This document shows, in pieces, positions 45,509 to 60,500 of a stretch of DNA of 64,000 nucleotides. The position numbers were made by a program, and so were the translations under genes. The notes under the pieces were generated by a model. It had not been told where the DNA came from and searched no databases. It saw only the letters and a program-made list of their open reading frames with translations. The DNA is from Linyphia triangularis (taxonomy: Eukaryota; Arthropoda; Arachnida; Araneae; Linyphiidae), in assembly GCA_963978545.1 (NCBI GenBank), contig OZ021729.1, positions 10,030,001 to 10,094,000 on the forward strand. The letters run 5' to 3'. Numbering within the stretch: the first letter of the stretch is position 1; every line of letters begins with the position of its first letter.

Positions 45509-48500
45509 AAAAATTAAACCAGAAATTTATTTTTACATTATTGTGAGTTGTTTAGTAAAACTTATTTTGGACATGTATGATAAATTAAAATAGTTGTAAT
45601 TTGGACATTTTTAAAACAAATCTCAAAGAGCTTTTTGTTCTTTGTAGTATTTTCTTTAATTTCAATAATCATTTACATCTATCGCCCACCTCATGACTGT
45701 AAGGTTAGCGCTCTGTGGCATGCCAAAAGTTCTGGGTTCGAATTCTGGGTTAGGCATAGATGTTCATTGTGGTTCAGAATCCACATTAAGCTGTAGGTTC
45801 TGGCCTGATTAAATGTTACTGTGCATAAAAATTGACTGTTTATTGTGCTAGTTAACCATCAACAATTACTTTTATTCCAAAGATTTACCTATTGATCCTT
45901 TTAGAATTGAAAGTTATAAAATTTTGTGGCTTTAAATTATAATTGTCTGTGCTAGATATCTTAAGGGAACTTAACAGTCACTGACACAAGCTAAAAGCCA
46001 AATTTACAACTAACTTCAATGTCCTATAAATTATTTTTTTTACTAACGTATTTATAAACTTTTCCCCCAGAATTTGTTGTTCAATATTTGCAAATATAGT
46101 AATAAGTAAACACTTTAATATTTTTTGTTTGTAAGAATTTTTTGCAACTTGATACTTTTCAACATCTAGATACACTTTTTAAAAAATCTATGCAGTATTT
46201 TGGTCTAAATTTTAAGTAGAATAGTATATAAAAGTGAGTTTTATAGTGATGACCTAAAATTTTTATTTTAAATGTGTATATTTTTTTTTAATGTGAATTT
46301 TATGAAATTTTTTCTTCTTCTAATTTATACAAAATATATAATTTTTTTTTTTTTTTCATAAACTTTAAAAAAAAAATTTATCACCCTTAATCGAAATGTT
46401 AACTTAACATTATTAATTTAAAAAAAACAACAATATTTATAAGCTATTTTGTCTGGAAAGTGTACCAAGGTGTTAAAAATCACTGTTTTGAGAGGAATTC
46501 AAAAAATGCTTGTAAGCTCAAAGAATTATTTTTTTAAAAATAATTTTGCTCAATTACTTATGTTCATGAATATCTAACAACACTCTGAGTGAAAAAAGTA
46601 AGTTGGATGAAAATTCAATTTTTAAATTTTGTCGGTGACTGTCAAGTCTTCTTAAATTATAATCTTTCAGGGTTTGGAGAGGAAACAAATGCTGGACAAA
46701 ATATCTAAATTAGTTGCTGAGCGAGATGAGCTTGTGAAAGTGAATGAAGATAAAGAGAAACTAGAGCAACTTGTGAAAACTCTAAAGAGGTAAGAGGTTA
46801 CTTATTTCTGACCTGTTCATTTATTTACATAAAATTTAAATTGTTTGAAAAAGAATAAAATTCTTCCATTAGAATAAATTCACGTAATAAAAGTGTTTGA
46901 CATTAGATTGAAGTGATAAAATAATTTAGTCCCATTCAAATATTTGTAATTCATTGGCAATATCTTTAGATCTTTAAAAAGCAAAATGGTTTTCAACCTT
47001 TTTTTTTTTTTTCTCTTTTTTTTTCTTCTTGTAAGAGTCTGAGTTTAGTATTGCTACCACAGCTTTCAAATATATTACTATTAGTTTATTGCTATTCAAA
47101 TATTTGTAATCTGTGGGCAATATTTTTTATATCTATAAAGTAAAATCTTTATCAATCTATTTGCTTTTTTATTTCTTAGTTCCTATTATTTAAAAGAATC
47201 TAAGTTTATTATTGTAACCACAACTTTTAAATATTTAATTACTATTATAGTTTAGTACCATTCAAATATTTGAAATCCATGGGCAATATTTTGTAATATT
47301 TTTAAAAAGCAAAATGTTTTTCAATCCATTTGCTTATTTCTTTCTCAGTTCCTATTAGTTAAAAGAATCTAAGTTTAGCATTGTGCCCACAACTTAAAAA
47401 AAATATATTACTATTAGATTTTACAAAATTGCTGTGCATAATTTTTTACAAGATGATCACTAATGCATTTGGGTTGCAGCTGTTCCAATTCATCATTTTT
47501 AGCCCATATTGTTGTGAAATTACTCCATTTTAGTAATTTTGTCATGGAAATAAAACAAATTTGACAAAATCTTGCTAATTCAGCAAACTATATATATATA
47601 AAAAAAGAAGTCAATTTGCCTATAATATTTTGAATTTATTATTTATTTTATTTTGAATTTATTATTGAAATTGATTATGTTTTGAATTAAATATTAATTG
47701 ATTTTTATTCCTTACCTAATTAAAAATGAATGGTTTTAAATAATTTATAAACCATTCTATTGATTTGGTATTTGTTCCAAAATTGCCAATCATTGCTTGA
47801 ATTCAACTATTTCAAAACTATGATGTATTGCTTCAAATAGGTTGTATCACCCAATCTAAAAATACTGTATATTGTTCCAATTTTCAATTTATTCAGTTTC
47901 AAAATCCTTGCAGCTGTTAAATGCACCTGATAGTGCTTAAATAACTTACCAACATTTTAAATTTTTGTTGTGTATTAACATATATTCAATCTTAATTTTT
48001 CTATTGTTATAATCTCTGCAGGGAATTGAGCATGTTTAAGATGAACTTAGCATCAGAAAATGCTGAAAAATCTTTTAACCCCCATTTTACTTCATCTGAT
48101 GACAAGAAGTCCTTAGATTCTGCTGATACCCAAGAATATGTAATTGTGAATAAACACAGTGACAGTCCTGTGATAATAAATGAAAGTTGTGCTGTAGAAG
48201 ATTCTGAATCTCCAGGTTTGAATCCAAATTCCAAGTCATTGACGACTAGTACAGATGCAGCCAATGAAATCACTTTGAAAACTGAAAGGTACTATGCATT
48301 ATAATTCTCTCCTTTCCCAAATACTGCTTCATTAAAAAAAAGATGTTTTTTTCTAGTTAAAATATCTAATTTAAAAATAATAATTTATTAATTTTTTAAG
48401 TGAATAATTTATATTTCTGGATGGAGTTTTTTTTTTTTTTTTGTGAAGATCTCTTTTGTTCCTTTTTACAAAATAAAATTGATAAATGAAATGCTACTCT

Positions 48501-51500
48501 AAAGGCTAACACCTTCGATTCTGACGAGTTTATTTACAATGGACAGTTCCCGCATTTTATAAAAACGAGTGAAATTAGTTTATATTTATGAAGAATTTCT
48601 TTCTGATTCCATATATTCAAACAAAATTTCTTTAAAAAAATTAGTTATTTAAATATTAAGAGAAGAAAATAATCGAAAAATTCGTCCGATCAAAACAATG
48701 CGATATAGCTGTGACGTGAAAACATCCTTCCGTTTCTTTGGTTATTGTGAAGTTTCTGCCAAATTTTTAGCATGGGTTTAGTAGACAATTGCTATATTGC
48801 GTACTAGTTGGCTCGATGTGCAAGAAATTTTCAAAACTGGTTTCCGCTGCTGCGTTTCAAGCCAAGTTGTTTCAGATGTTGTGACGTCACATTTGCTTTA
48901 AACCGAATGTGTTGCTTTTCCCCTCCAAAACTAACGGGAGATAATTAAAAAAAAAAAAAAAGTGCAGTGAGCAGAAATTTTTTTGTTTATGGCCTTCTCG
49001 AAACATTTAGAATTGAATAAAAAGATTTAAAAAAATGTGGGAATTGTCTATTGCATATTGTGTCATTTGTTTGAAAATTGAAATTAAAATTTTCTAATTT
49101 AGTGTTCTATGAGAGAAGACTATGTAGAGATGTACTCTATGTAGAAGATACTCTATATACGAGATATATATTAATCGGCCTGGAAATGATCTTTTCCTAT
49201 CATGCTTTAAACTACAATAAATAAATGTGTTACTTTATTAAATGTGTAGTTCTCTACTTTAAGTAATTTAGCTTTAATGTTAAAAAGTTCCATTAGATTC
49301 TCTATAAGGGATTTACAAGATACAATATATTGCTAAACTGACCAAGACTGGAATAATATGATTAATAAATGTTAATCGTATTACAATTCATTTTTAAAAG
49401 TTTCAACATTAAAATAATTAAATTAGGGAAACTTTATAACAATGATGACAGTTTTCCTCCTTTTTAGTTTTTTATGTAACATTTTCCTTCTCTTTGTCCC
49501 TGTTTGGAGGATTCGTATTTTTCTTATCTGAACCAGTTTTTCCTGCAAAAAGTATACTTTTCCTCATGTCTAAACAAAAGATTTCCTCTCTGAGCTTCCC
49601 TTTCCTCACAGATTACTTCACTAACTCCTAATATCTGAAATGTAATTATTATAAGTATGAGAAATTTAATTGTATCTTTCAAATTATTGAATCATCCTTC
49701 CTGCGTACTTTTTTTGTTGAATTTTTGTGTATTCCTTCCGCAAGCTTTTTTAACGAATTTTTGGATTTCCTCCTTTTTGCTCTCTGATCACTCTCATCCC
49801 TGTTATAAGTCAGACATAAGTAATATTATCAAAAGTTTTTTAGAAATCATATATTATTCATATTATTATAAAGAAATAAAAAAAAATAATATGGTTGATA
49901 GATGTTAATCATATAATAGTTCATTTTTTAAATTTTTAAACATAAACACAATTGAATTAGGGAAACCTTATAAGTCAGTTGTAAGTAGTAATAGTGAGTT
50001 TTTTTTTTTTTTAATTGAATAGGGTTTCCATAATGATCAACTTGTAGAACAGCTAATGCCTTATAAATATGACTTTATTCATGGGGTTTCTTTCCTAAGT
50101 CAAGCTATTGTTTCATTACTAAGAGCTTAAATTCAACAAATAGTGACTTGTAATGTTTCTTGAATACATATTTAGACTGGAAAAACTTTTAGACTGAAAA
50201 TCGTTCTTGATATTTTACTGCTATAAAATTAATTGAAAAATGTTTTTCTTAGAACTGTACCATATGAATTCCAGAAGAATCTCCTTAGTATATGCCAAAC
50301 ACAGAAAATCACTCAAGACAGTAGACTCATTGATGAAGTGGGTGATATAGTGAGTTCTCAAGAAAGCATTGTGACAGTTTTAGCCCGTTGTTTGCCTCAT
50401 ATAGTTCCTAATATTTTGCTGGCAAAAAGAGAGGTACTGAAAGATTTTTCCTAAGAGAAATTGTTATCATTTTATATTTACAACCTATATTCTTTTTGTA
50501 ATTTGGGGATTTTTCCTACTCTGGTATTTAGAATATCTTTTAAGATTTTTTATCATTATTTTTTATTTTTGAAAGTTTTAAAACCTTTGATTTGAATGCC
50601 ATAAGGTGCGCCTTTTAATGTTTTCTTGAATTGCTTTTGACATATTTTTTTAAATTTTCAATATGTATCTGTGCCTTAACTTCTATTATTCATCAGAGAG
50701 AGAATTCTCTGACGTATTTGTATTATGCATGCGCAAACTTGTAACTTTTTTGGTACTTAAATAAAAATTTATATATAGACATGATGCCTGAAAACGAATT
50801 TTCAAAGGTCCTTAAAAACTTTAATTAGTCCTTCAAAGTCTTTGAAAAGTCATTGATTTTCATTCTGTGATTTGAGTGGGAACCCTGTGACCTCCAAATT
50901 AATGATTTCATACTTTTGACCATTTTTTCTATCAACAAATTTAATTTGATGTAAAAGGCAATAACATGAAGCCTGATCAAAGCCTCTACATTGATATACA
51001 AATCTTTGTAATACTTATTTAATAAATTGAGTTATTTTTTTCTTTTCAACGAAGAACAAATATTTAACTAAACTAATGAAATTTATTAATTTTATACATA
51101 AATATCTAAATATGTTATACAAATAAGAAATCCAAAGACAATTTATTATAGTATAGTTTTAGTTACTTTTAAGTTAATTTAAGCCATTTGAATTTTGTCC
51201 CAATCTATAACAGAGTGGCCACAGAACCGGGAAAACCTGGAAATCAGGGAAATGTCAGGGAACTTTTTAAAATTTCATGAAAATCAGGGAAATTTTGTAT
51301 CTTTTAAGGTACGTTCATCCATATTTTGGCGCTATTTACCCAGAGATTTGTGGTGGTAAGCCATTAGAAGTTTAACGTTACGGAATAATTTAAACTTTTC
51401 ATTACCAGCAAAACTACTTTTAAAAAGTTTGCATATTATCTCTTTAGCATACATGTTCTATTTGATCAGGGTGTCTAGACATCTGGAAAACCTAAGAAAA

Positions 51501-54500
51501 TTGGGGAAATTTGAAAAAAAGTTTGCCCTAAAATCAGGGAATTTTTTAGAAATCTTTCAGGAAAATCAAGGAATTATCAGGGAACTTTTTGTCCTGAATT
51601 TTGTGGCCACCCTGTAATAACCTGATAGCACGTACTTGTGATATAATAAATATATGTAGTAGAAAACTAGATTTGATTTGGTTAAATGTGTTGGTAAATT
51701 CTTTTATTAGGAATTAATTCCACTGATCCTCTGTGCAATCGCATTACATCCAGACCCAAAAGAACGCGACAAGTTACTAAATATTCTCTTCAACCTCATA
51801 AAAAGACCTGATGAAGAGCAAAGGTAATTTTTTAAAAAAAAATTCCATTTCATTTGCTTCACCCAAATAATCTAGCTACAACTAAACCTAGCATAAATAA
51901 CCAAAGCCAACTTAAATTCAGTAGCAGTGTATTCCTGTTTCATATACTATATTAATCTCAGCTGTATACATTTTATGTTGCTTACTATTTTTTTATATTT
52001 AAAGTCTTACAGAAATATTTTTAAGATGTGTTTAATACTAACAGATGGGTTAGAATAAAATATTTTTACTTTTTGTAGGCATATGATTTTAACTGGGTTG
52101 GTAGCGATCGCACAACATTTAGGTCCGTCCAGGGTAGAAGCTGAACTCCTTCCACAGTGTTGGGAGCAGGTATTTAAATTTTTTTTTTTTAAATAATATT
52201 ACACTTGAATATTTTTTGGAAATTTACTATATAAAAGGTACTTTCCAGTAAATTTGTATTTGTTTCATTTTTTACTTTTGTAGATCCAGTATTAATTTTA
52301 CAGTTTTTGGATTGCATTTCAGAAATTAACATCCACACTTAACACAAATCCAAGAACAGGAATTGAAAAACTTAGGCTGACATTTGAATGGCTTGATGTT
52401 AATAAGAGACAACTGCATTTTCTCTGAAATTATTTTTATTTGTTTTTGTGTAAATACTAAGGTGAAACCATCGTTTAAAACTGAAAGAAGAGTTCTGCAC
52501 CCAAAATTAGAAAATTGGACAGTTCTATCGGAATTTATGAAATTGTTTTCTTTCTCCTGTAAAATCTTGAATTTGTCAGAAGTCTCCTTTTAACATCAGG
52601 CGACTTATTTGCTCACTCATTTTTTAGTCACTAATATAGAATTTTAAAATATTAAATGTAAATAAATTACATTTGATGCAGAAATTTTAAATTAGTAACA
52701 ATAAGTATTATTTGACATATTAATAATAGAATTTTATAAATGTTTAAATTTGTTAATTTTCTCGTACTCTTATATGTTATTTTTCTTCAATGTAAACCAT
52801 TATAACTAAAAAGAAGGTATATAAATAAAAAGAAAAAATTGTATGTACTCTAGCTTGGATTTATTTTTTCCCTTTCCCATCATTTTAATCCCTTCTACAT
52901 GATTTTAAATGTACTAAAAATTAATTTCTGGAATGCCATGGGAGACTGAATGAAGGAACACAGAAAATTTTTACTCTAAAAACAAAAATATCTATTTCAA
53001 TGAAAACAGTAAAATTGTATTATATTACACAGTTATAATCTTTTTTACTATTTTAATAGATTACTCACCGATATGTGGAGCGTCGATTATTAGTGGCTGA
53101 ATCTTGTGGAGTGTTAGCTCCTTATGTGATGGTAAGTTAAATTACTCTATTAGAAATCATTTACTATATATGAGTTAAAGTTATCTAATTATGCATTTGC
53201 AACTTTTAAGCATGAATTCTGTTATTTTCCCCCCTCATTATTCAGGAAATAAGTTAGTCTACTAATATTTGAAATTCATGTAAGTATTATTTTTTTGCAG
53301 AGTGGAATTCGTAGTTCCCTTTTACTCTCAATGTTGCAACAGATGTTGCATGAAGACAAAGATGATCTTGTTCGAGAAACAGTTGTAAAAAATCTAGCTC
53401 TGTTACTACTTTATGTTGATGATATTGATAAGTTTTCTAAGGTAATGTATTTCTTTTCATAATGAAATAAAACATTTTACTGATTATATTGTCAATAGAG
53501 ACTAGCTCATGATTTAGAAACCTGGAATCAATAATTTGTGCACAAATATATACATTTAAGAATAGATTCTGCAAAATTCTGTAAAAGGTTTCTGTGAGCT
53601 ACTGTTTAAGTTGAGTCTCTTTTCTGCCTTTCCTAGGACAATGCCTTACACGATCTGTTTTAGATTTCTCTTTGATTAGGACTCTGCTTTTTTCAATCAA
53701 TTTCTAAATCGTAGTTTTCAAGAACCCATTTAGTTCAAATGAAACTAAATGAGTTTCACGAAAGCTGCGATTTGGAAATTCTTGGCAGTTTGGTCTTCGA
53801 AACCAGCCTCAACTATCAGTCTTTTTTTTCAAACAGCAAAGTTTACTCTATTCTGCTTAGTTTCTCATAAAATAAACTTGCACAGGATATCCATAATGGA
53901 ACTTCGATTGTGTCAGCCATGTCGTTGACAGATTTCAGGGGTTAAAATCTTCGCCATTTCTGCGGATTTCCGCTTTTTTTCCCCTGAGTGGTCCTGCTTT
54001 TCCAAAAATTTCATTATTTCAGTGGACTTCAAGGGCTTTATCAGACTATTCCCCCCCCCCCCACACACCCAGAAAGGACATCTGGCTTTTCTACTGTTCT
54101 GTATACTATACACACATTAGTACACAAATATATTCTTATTCAGCTATATTTGTAGTTCCAAATTAAAGCTGTGTATATTTTTCTCTTTTTTAATATTTAG
54201 ACTGTTTTTTCACCTGAGATTTTTCATAATTGCATAACTATTATACCCATAGCTAACAATTTAATATGTTTTAAAAAAATATTATGCTAAAATTTTATGC
54301 TATAAAAATAAGAACGAGCACTACTAATTAGCACTACTTTAACACATTATCAAAGAGTTTGTGTACTTTTACAATATAAATATAAAATTTAAATCGGTAA
54401 TTGTTTTTGAAAAAAATAGTCTGTGTATACCAAAGCTAAAGACTTCTTTTTTTACAGGCTTCTGAACTTCTGTTTTTATCCTTGGAGGATAGAGCTTTAA

Positions 54501-57500
54501 GTGTTGTTGAATGTGGTCTTAGTGCACTTTTACCCTCAATAGCAGCTTGGTCCTTTGAACTGGGAAATCTTGAGGCTCACCTCTTCCCATCTGTGATGAC
54601 TGTTTTATACAACCATTTCAAGGTTCAATGTTTTCCTATTTTTATTTAGTATTTTGAGTATTTATTTTTATGTATATTATTGAGTACTTGGTTGCTTTTG
54701 CACAAGTAATGTTGACAACATATAATGTTTGGTTTTGGGGTTAATGACTAACTTGGTTAATCAAATTGAATGTAGAATGTAATAGTATAAAAGGGATGTA
54801 CATAAACCTGTCTAAAGATGCAATGTGGTTGGTAAAATAGCCAGTTAAAATAAAGTAATTAAATAATTTAACAATATTTTATTTAGAAATATGTGACCCT
54901 AACTTCTTTTGAAATTGCTTATCCAATGAGGAACTTTCACGTTTTTTTGGTTTTATTTTTAAATAAAAGTAGAGAAAAAATCATGAAAAACAATACCATT
55001 CTTTCAAAAATTTGAGCTCAGATAGATAGTTAAAAAAATATTTAGTTTTTCACTTTGCGATTTGGCGGGAAAAAGCCACTTTTCAGTGGAACGTCAACGC
55101 GCAGGTAATGAACCAGTCTAAAACCTGTTTTAGACGAGGATTGAGTAAGGTTTTTCCTTCGTTTTGCCACTTTTCTCTGTGTAACCACGTCATGGTTTTT
55201 TTAAGCGTTTTTGGTCACATGACTTATGCTTTGATTTCGGCTGATTTCAAACTCGATTTTTGATTAATTGAAAGCATAAAGATAAAAAATAATTACACTG
55301 CTCAAATATATTCGTTGGATAACACTAGAAAATACAAAAAATATTCATTTTCCTCACTTGTGCAAGTTCCTCATTAAGGAAATATCGGTCTCTTTATTTA
55401 CAGGAAAGACATCTACCGTATTTACATAGATTTTCCCTTTTTTTCTCTGAGAAGTTCCACTTTTTTTACAATTTTATTATTTTTAGTGGAGTTTATAGGG
55501 CTTTATCAGACTAAACTTGCCAAAAGCCCTGTTCAGAAAAAATTTCTGGCTGCTCCACTGTTCTGTACACACATTAGTACACAAATGTTTTCTTATTCAG
55601 CTATTTTTTAGTTCAAAATAATGCTGTGTATGTATTCCCTCTTTTTTACAATTTGACTGTTTTCACCCCAGTATTTAAGAAAGAATATTCATCAAAAGAG
55701 TTTCGGGTTATTAAAGTGACGCTAAGACAATAATGCCTTAAAGCGATTGGATACTATATTTTGAAAATTAAAAGTGTACATGCATTGAGAATGAAACATC
55801 TACACTGCATTTAGTTCATTTATTTAAATTCATTGAATAAGTTGGAACCAAGTTTCTACTTTAAAACCATATGCAAAAATCCTTGTATGCAAATTATATG
55901 AAACAAAATGACAACTCGAATGTCCTTCATCAGAATGATCATTAATTAAAAAAACTAGGGGTGTGGAACGTCACACAACTTTCAATCACTCTATTATGCT
56001 GACGTAGATGTGTGTTATTTAATGTTTTTATATTTTCATCATTCATCTAGAAAATATTGACAGTTTAGCAATAATTTTTATATGAGCCTTTAAAAAAATG
56101 GCTATTCTGGCTGTAAATTTTTTTATAGTCCTTACATTATCTTTTTTTGTAAGTGAAGCAGAGGAAATAAGAAAAATGGTTGTTGATGAGCAGTGTTAAA
56201 GCGAATAGAACTCTGTGTTGAAAACATTACTTTTTACACCTGTATAACATTTTTAAAGGAGTTTCAGAGATGTTTAGACACTAAGAGGCATTACCTCAGC
56301 GATTTGTTTTAAAATTGTTACAGCCATTTTTTAGCAATTTCTGAAAAACCTAATATTTTCATGTTTTTCGCGTGCACAATATTGACGAAAACCTTAATGA
56401 CTGGTCCCATGGCCACTACTAACCCTAATGCCAAGTTTGATCATTGTAGATCAGTTTGTTCGAGAGTTATGCTGACCATGGACACACAGTCCAACATTTT
56501 TTCTAGACAAATTTTTTAAAGTCTGGGTGTTCCGAAACATGGAGAAATTAAAAAAATCAAAAAATTGTTTTTGACCGAAAACAATACTTTTATTACCCTA
56601 TGTTAACAAATGGGTAATTGTTCATTCTTTTGGGGGTGTATAATTTAATAAAAAAAAACACTTTCACTAAGACTTTACCAGGAGTTGATAAATTGAAGCT
56701 TCGACTTTGTCATCATTTATGTATTTCTATTTTAAAGAGCAGCAGTCTTTTTAACTTGTATATATTGTTTAAATTACATTAAAATTTTCTTTTCAGGTGT
56801 TAAATGACATTCCCCTCCCTCCAGTATTAGGAAGCATCCAAACAGAAGAGCAACAGTCTATTTTGTATTCACGTGTGGTCTCTACACTCTTCCCATTTCT
56901 ATTTGTATCTGTGATAAATTCTGGGCCTTATATAGAGAATCCAGATTTGACTTGTAGTTCACCCACAGAATTTGATGGTATGACATTGTTTCAATAGTAG
57001 TTATTAAGTTTGAGTGTTTGGTTTTTTTGCAACATTAATGAAATTCATTTTTATAGATCATTACATTTTGATAAATATTTGTATTTTGAATAGAGAGTAG
57101 TTTTATTTTTTTATTTTCCTCTTTTTATTTCTTGCTGTTGAGCTTCAAGACAAATTTAAAATCATTTTTAGTGTTTTATTAAAAATTTTGTTTTCTGTAC
57201 TGAATGCTAGCAAATTGGCCATATTTTAACAAAGTAAGTGTAATTCTTGTTGATCATCAATCAATAGTGCCAATAGTCTCTATTCATAGCAGTATAGGCT
57301 ATACTGCTAGGAATTACTGTTTACCATTAGTATTGATAATAGATAAATAGTTGGTGTTTTAATTTGTAGCTCTATCAGGGTTCATACGCCTCAGGGAAAA
57401 CCTGGAAAATTCAGGGAAAATAAATCAGCCTTTAAATCTCAGAGAATTCTCAGGGAAAAAAGGAAAAATCCCCCCTAAAACCTGGAAATAGTCATTTTCA

Positions 57501-60500
57501 CTCTGGAAAAAATCCTACTTTTCGGCGCTATTTGTTTAACCTTTACTCGAGGACTAAACCCACTGACGGTCATGCATGTATATATACGTCATTTGAATCC
57601 CAGTTTTTCCAGCAATACACAACATTTTTAAATTTATAAATAAAATTTAAAATAAAATATTTTTTAAATATTTTTATTAGGATGATATTTTATAACCTAT
57701 CTAAAAAAAATAATAAAAAAAAAATATGTATTTGAATTAGAAATATAATTTAAAAACTATTGCAGGGAAAACAACTGTAGAATTTTGCACATTCTCATGA
57801 CCTTCGATGGGTTAAAGTTACTGAATTATTTGATAATATAGACTTGCAGAAAATTATTCTTAAAGAAAAAATACTTTTTTTCATGTTAGCGGAAGAATTT
57901 GTGTAATCAAGGTTGGACTATTTTTTATCTGGCTTGCTAAAATAATAAATTCTTGCAAAAATTAATTAACTCTGCGATGAAAAACATGACTCTGGAAATA
58001 TCAGGGATTTTTTTTCTGAAAATGAGTATGAACCCTGTCTATGATCATTTATCCATTTCAAAATTGAAGACTAATAAGTGTAAGAAACTATATTAAACCA
58101 CTTTCGTGACATCCCTCTTTTACTTCATCACACTTAATACATTTGTACACTTCATGACTATTGATTCTTATACTCATTATGTCTTTTAGTGGACCGTTTG
58201 CCAACCTATGCCAGTGTTATTCTTAATCCTTCCATAATCCATGGTGATGGAGACGAATTGATGAGTGTAGTGAAGTCTTTTGATAGATATCTCAGCTCTG
58301 AATGGTACAAGCCATGGGAACAACATGATTGGGTTGTTAATGAATTGTAAGCATATAATATTTTGTGTTTAAGATGCAGTCCTAGTAAGGATCATTCTCT
58401 ATACTCTCTATGTTATAACCTTCTAGTCCAGCTCATTTAGAGACTACTTTGAATAAAACCTTGAAATTTGGCGAATAGGTACGAAAATGATCACTTAATT
58501 GAAATGACTTAAATTAAAAACTGGAAAATAGCGTCTGATATATTTTATTTTATATTTGAAATCCTTATGTCATTGTCTATGTAGTGACTTCACCTGCAAT
58601 AATATTTTGCTTTTTTTTAATTTTCATTTGTAAAATAAAATATAATAGATGATATTTTTGTGTTTTTTAACTTGTGTCATTTTATTAAGGTATTATTTTT
58701 GTACCTACTCACCGAATTTCAAGGTTTTGAACTAAGTAGTTTCTAAATTAATTGAGCTTGAAGGTTGTGCCATAGAAATTATAGGGAATGATCCTTACTA
58801 GGATTTTCTCTTAAGTGAGCATTCTATTGGAAGGTTAAAAGTAATTTTGTGTGTTTGAAATTAAATACTATAATTTTAATATCTCTTCAGTTGTTTACTT
58901 TTAAAGTGACATGATTTTATTTTCATATTTTGAGTCAAACATAAAATGATGATATGTGTAGATAGTTTTGTAGGTGAATAGTGTAAATGTTTTTGAATGA
59001 TAATTTTAAATGCATGCGTTTTTACAAATAAATTTTGTATTCTAATTTTTAAAACTAATTTTAATTCTAATTTTTTTTTTTTTTTTTTTTGCATTCTTGT
59101 ATATGCAGTTGTATTTTTATAGTCCGATCATTCACATTCATTCTTGTTTTTGTTCGTTTTATTAGAAATTCTTGTTTGATGCATAACAAATTTCTAATGT
59201 ATTTCTGAGATAACAGTATTGTAAATGTTTTTAAATTAGTGAAAATTCAAAATAAAATTTTCACTATTGAGCCAACTAATTGCAAACAAATTCTTATCAT
59301 AATTTATATCTAATATTCAGTTTCATTGGATCATGTTCATAACTTTGTGAATCTAATTTTTTCTATTTTTTTTTTTTTTTTTTTTATAGATTACCATGGC
59401 TGCACAATATTCTTAATTTTGTAAATGCACAGCGTCAAATAGTTGTCCATGCTTTGGTTGAAATGATGCATACTTTTTGTCATTTGTTTGGGCGACCTTT
59501 TGTCCAAAAAAATGTGAAACCATCATTTCTGTCCAGGCTAGCACTTACTGAAGAAGAAAAAGGTATACCTACTTTGTTAATGGTAATATTAATTAAAAAA
59601 TAAAATATACTAAATAAGCATACTTCAGATAACTTTAGTGAGTGAATGATGCATATCAATGTTTAATATCACTAAGTTATCAAACAAAACCAGTTAGGCA
59701 AAAAAAAAAAAAATTTAAATGTTGATTAAAATATATTTTCTTACGTTAAGTTTTACAAATTGAATATAAAGTAGTTTTAATAACAAATTTTACAATTTAA
59801 TTATAAAATCTTAATTCTTATTATAAGATTGATTTTGAGGCAAAACTTTTTACCATTACTCATTATAGTTACAAACAATATTTTGTAAATAATTGTACGT
59901 TATATAAATATTTTTAAATTGTGGTTATATTTTCATTCTGCAATCACTTTTATTTGTACCTTTTTTATTGTAAAAGTTGAGGATAATAGTAAAAATAAAA
60001 GCTTCAAATAAAGGTGCGATGGTTAGAATATTTAGAATCTTTGATAAGTTTGTGAACAGTCTTCAACTTATTAAGATTGTTGTAAATTATAATTGTGGTT
60101 CAGTTCTGTCATAGACTAGTCGAGACTGTTTTTAGAATAGCAGAGCTCTCGTTGATATTATTTATGAATTGTTGTTGCTGTGATAGGAGTTGTAGAATAG
60201 TAATTTTTTTTTCATCCAGTGTCATGATTCACCAGGAAGAAAATTCTAAACACTATTCACAGTAGATGCTTTATGTGCTAAAATTATAAATAAATAACAT
60301 CTGCATAAATTATATATTGTTGTACTTTTGAGGAATAGAATCTTCATTTAAGCATATTTTTTAATTTGAGACCATAAAACGTTCCTCCTTTTACTTATTT
60401 ACCAAAAAAAGTTATCTTAAATTGTTTTAAATTATCCATAGTCACAATTTTGTTTTTAATAATTATCTGTTTTTCTTTTAAGCTATTGGAAACTCTGTGA

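Noticed and set aside
48007..48273. 88-codon minus-strand frame
   Set aside because: Shadow of RELCH exon 7.
52321..52410. An extra RELCH exon after exon 10
   Set aside because: A plausible acceptor exists, but exons 10 and 11 already join in phase and match the conserved protein without a gap; no good donor.
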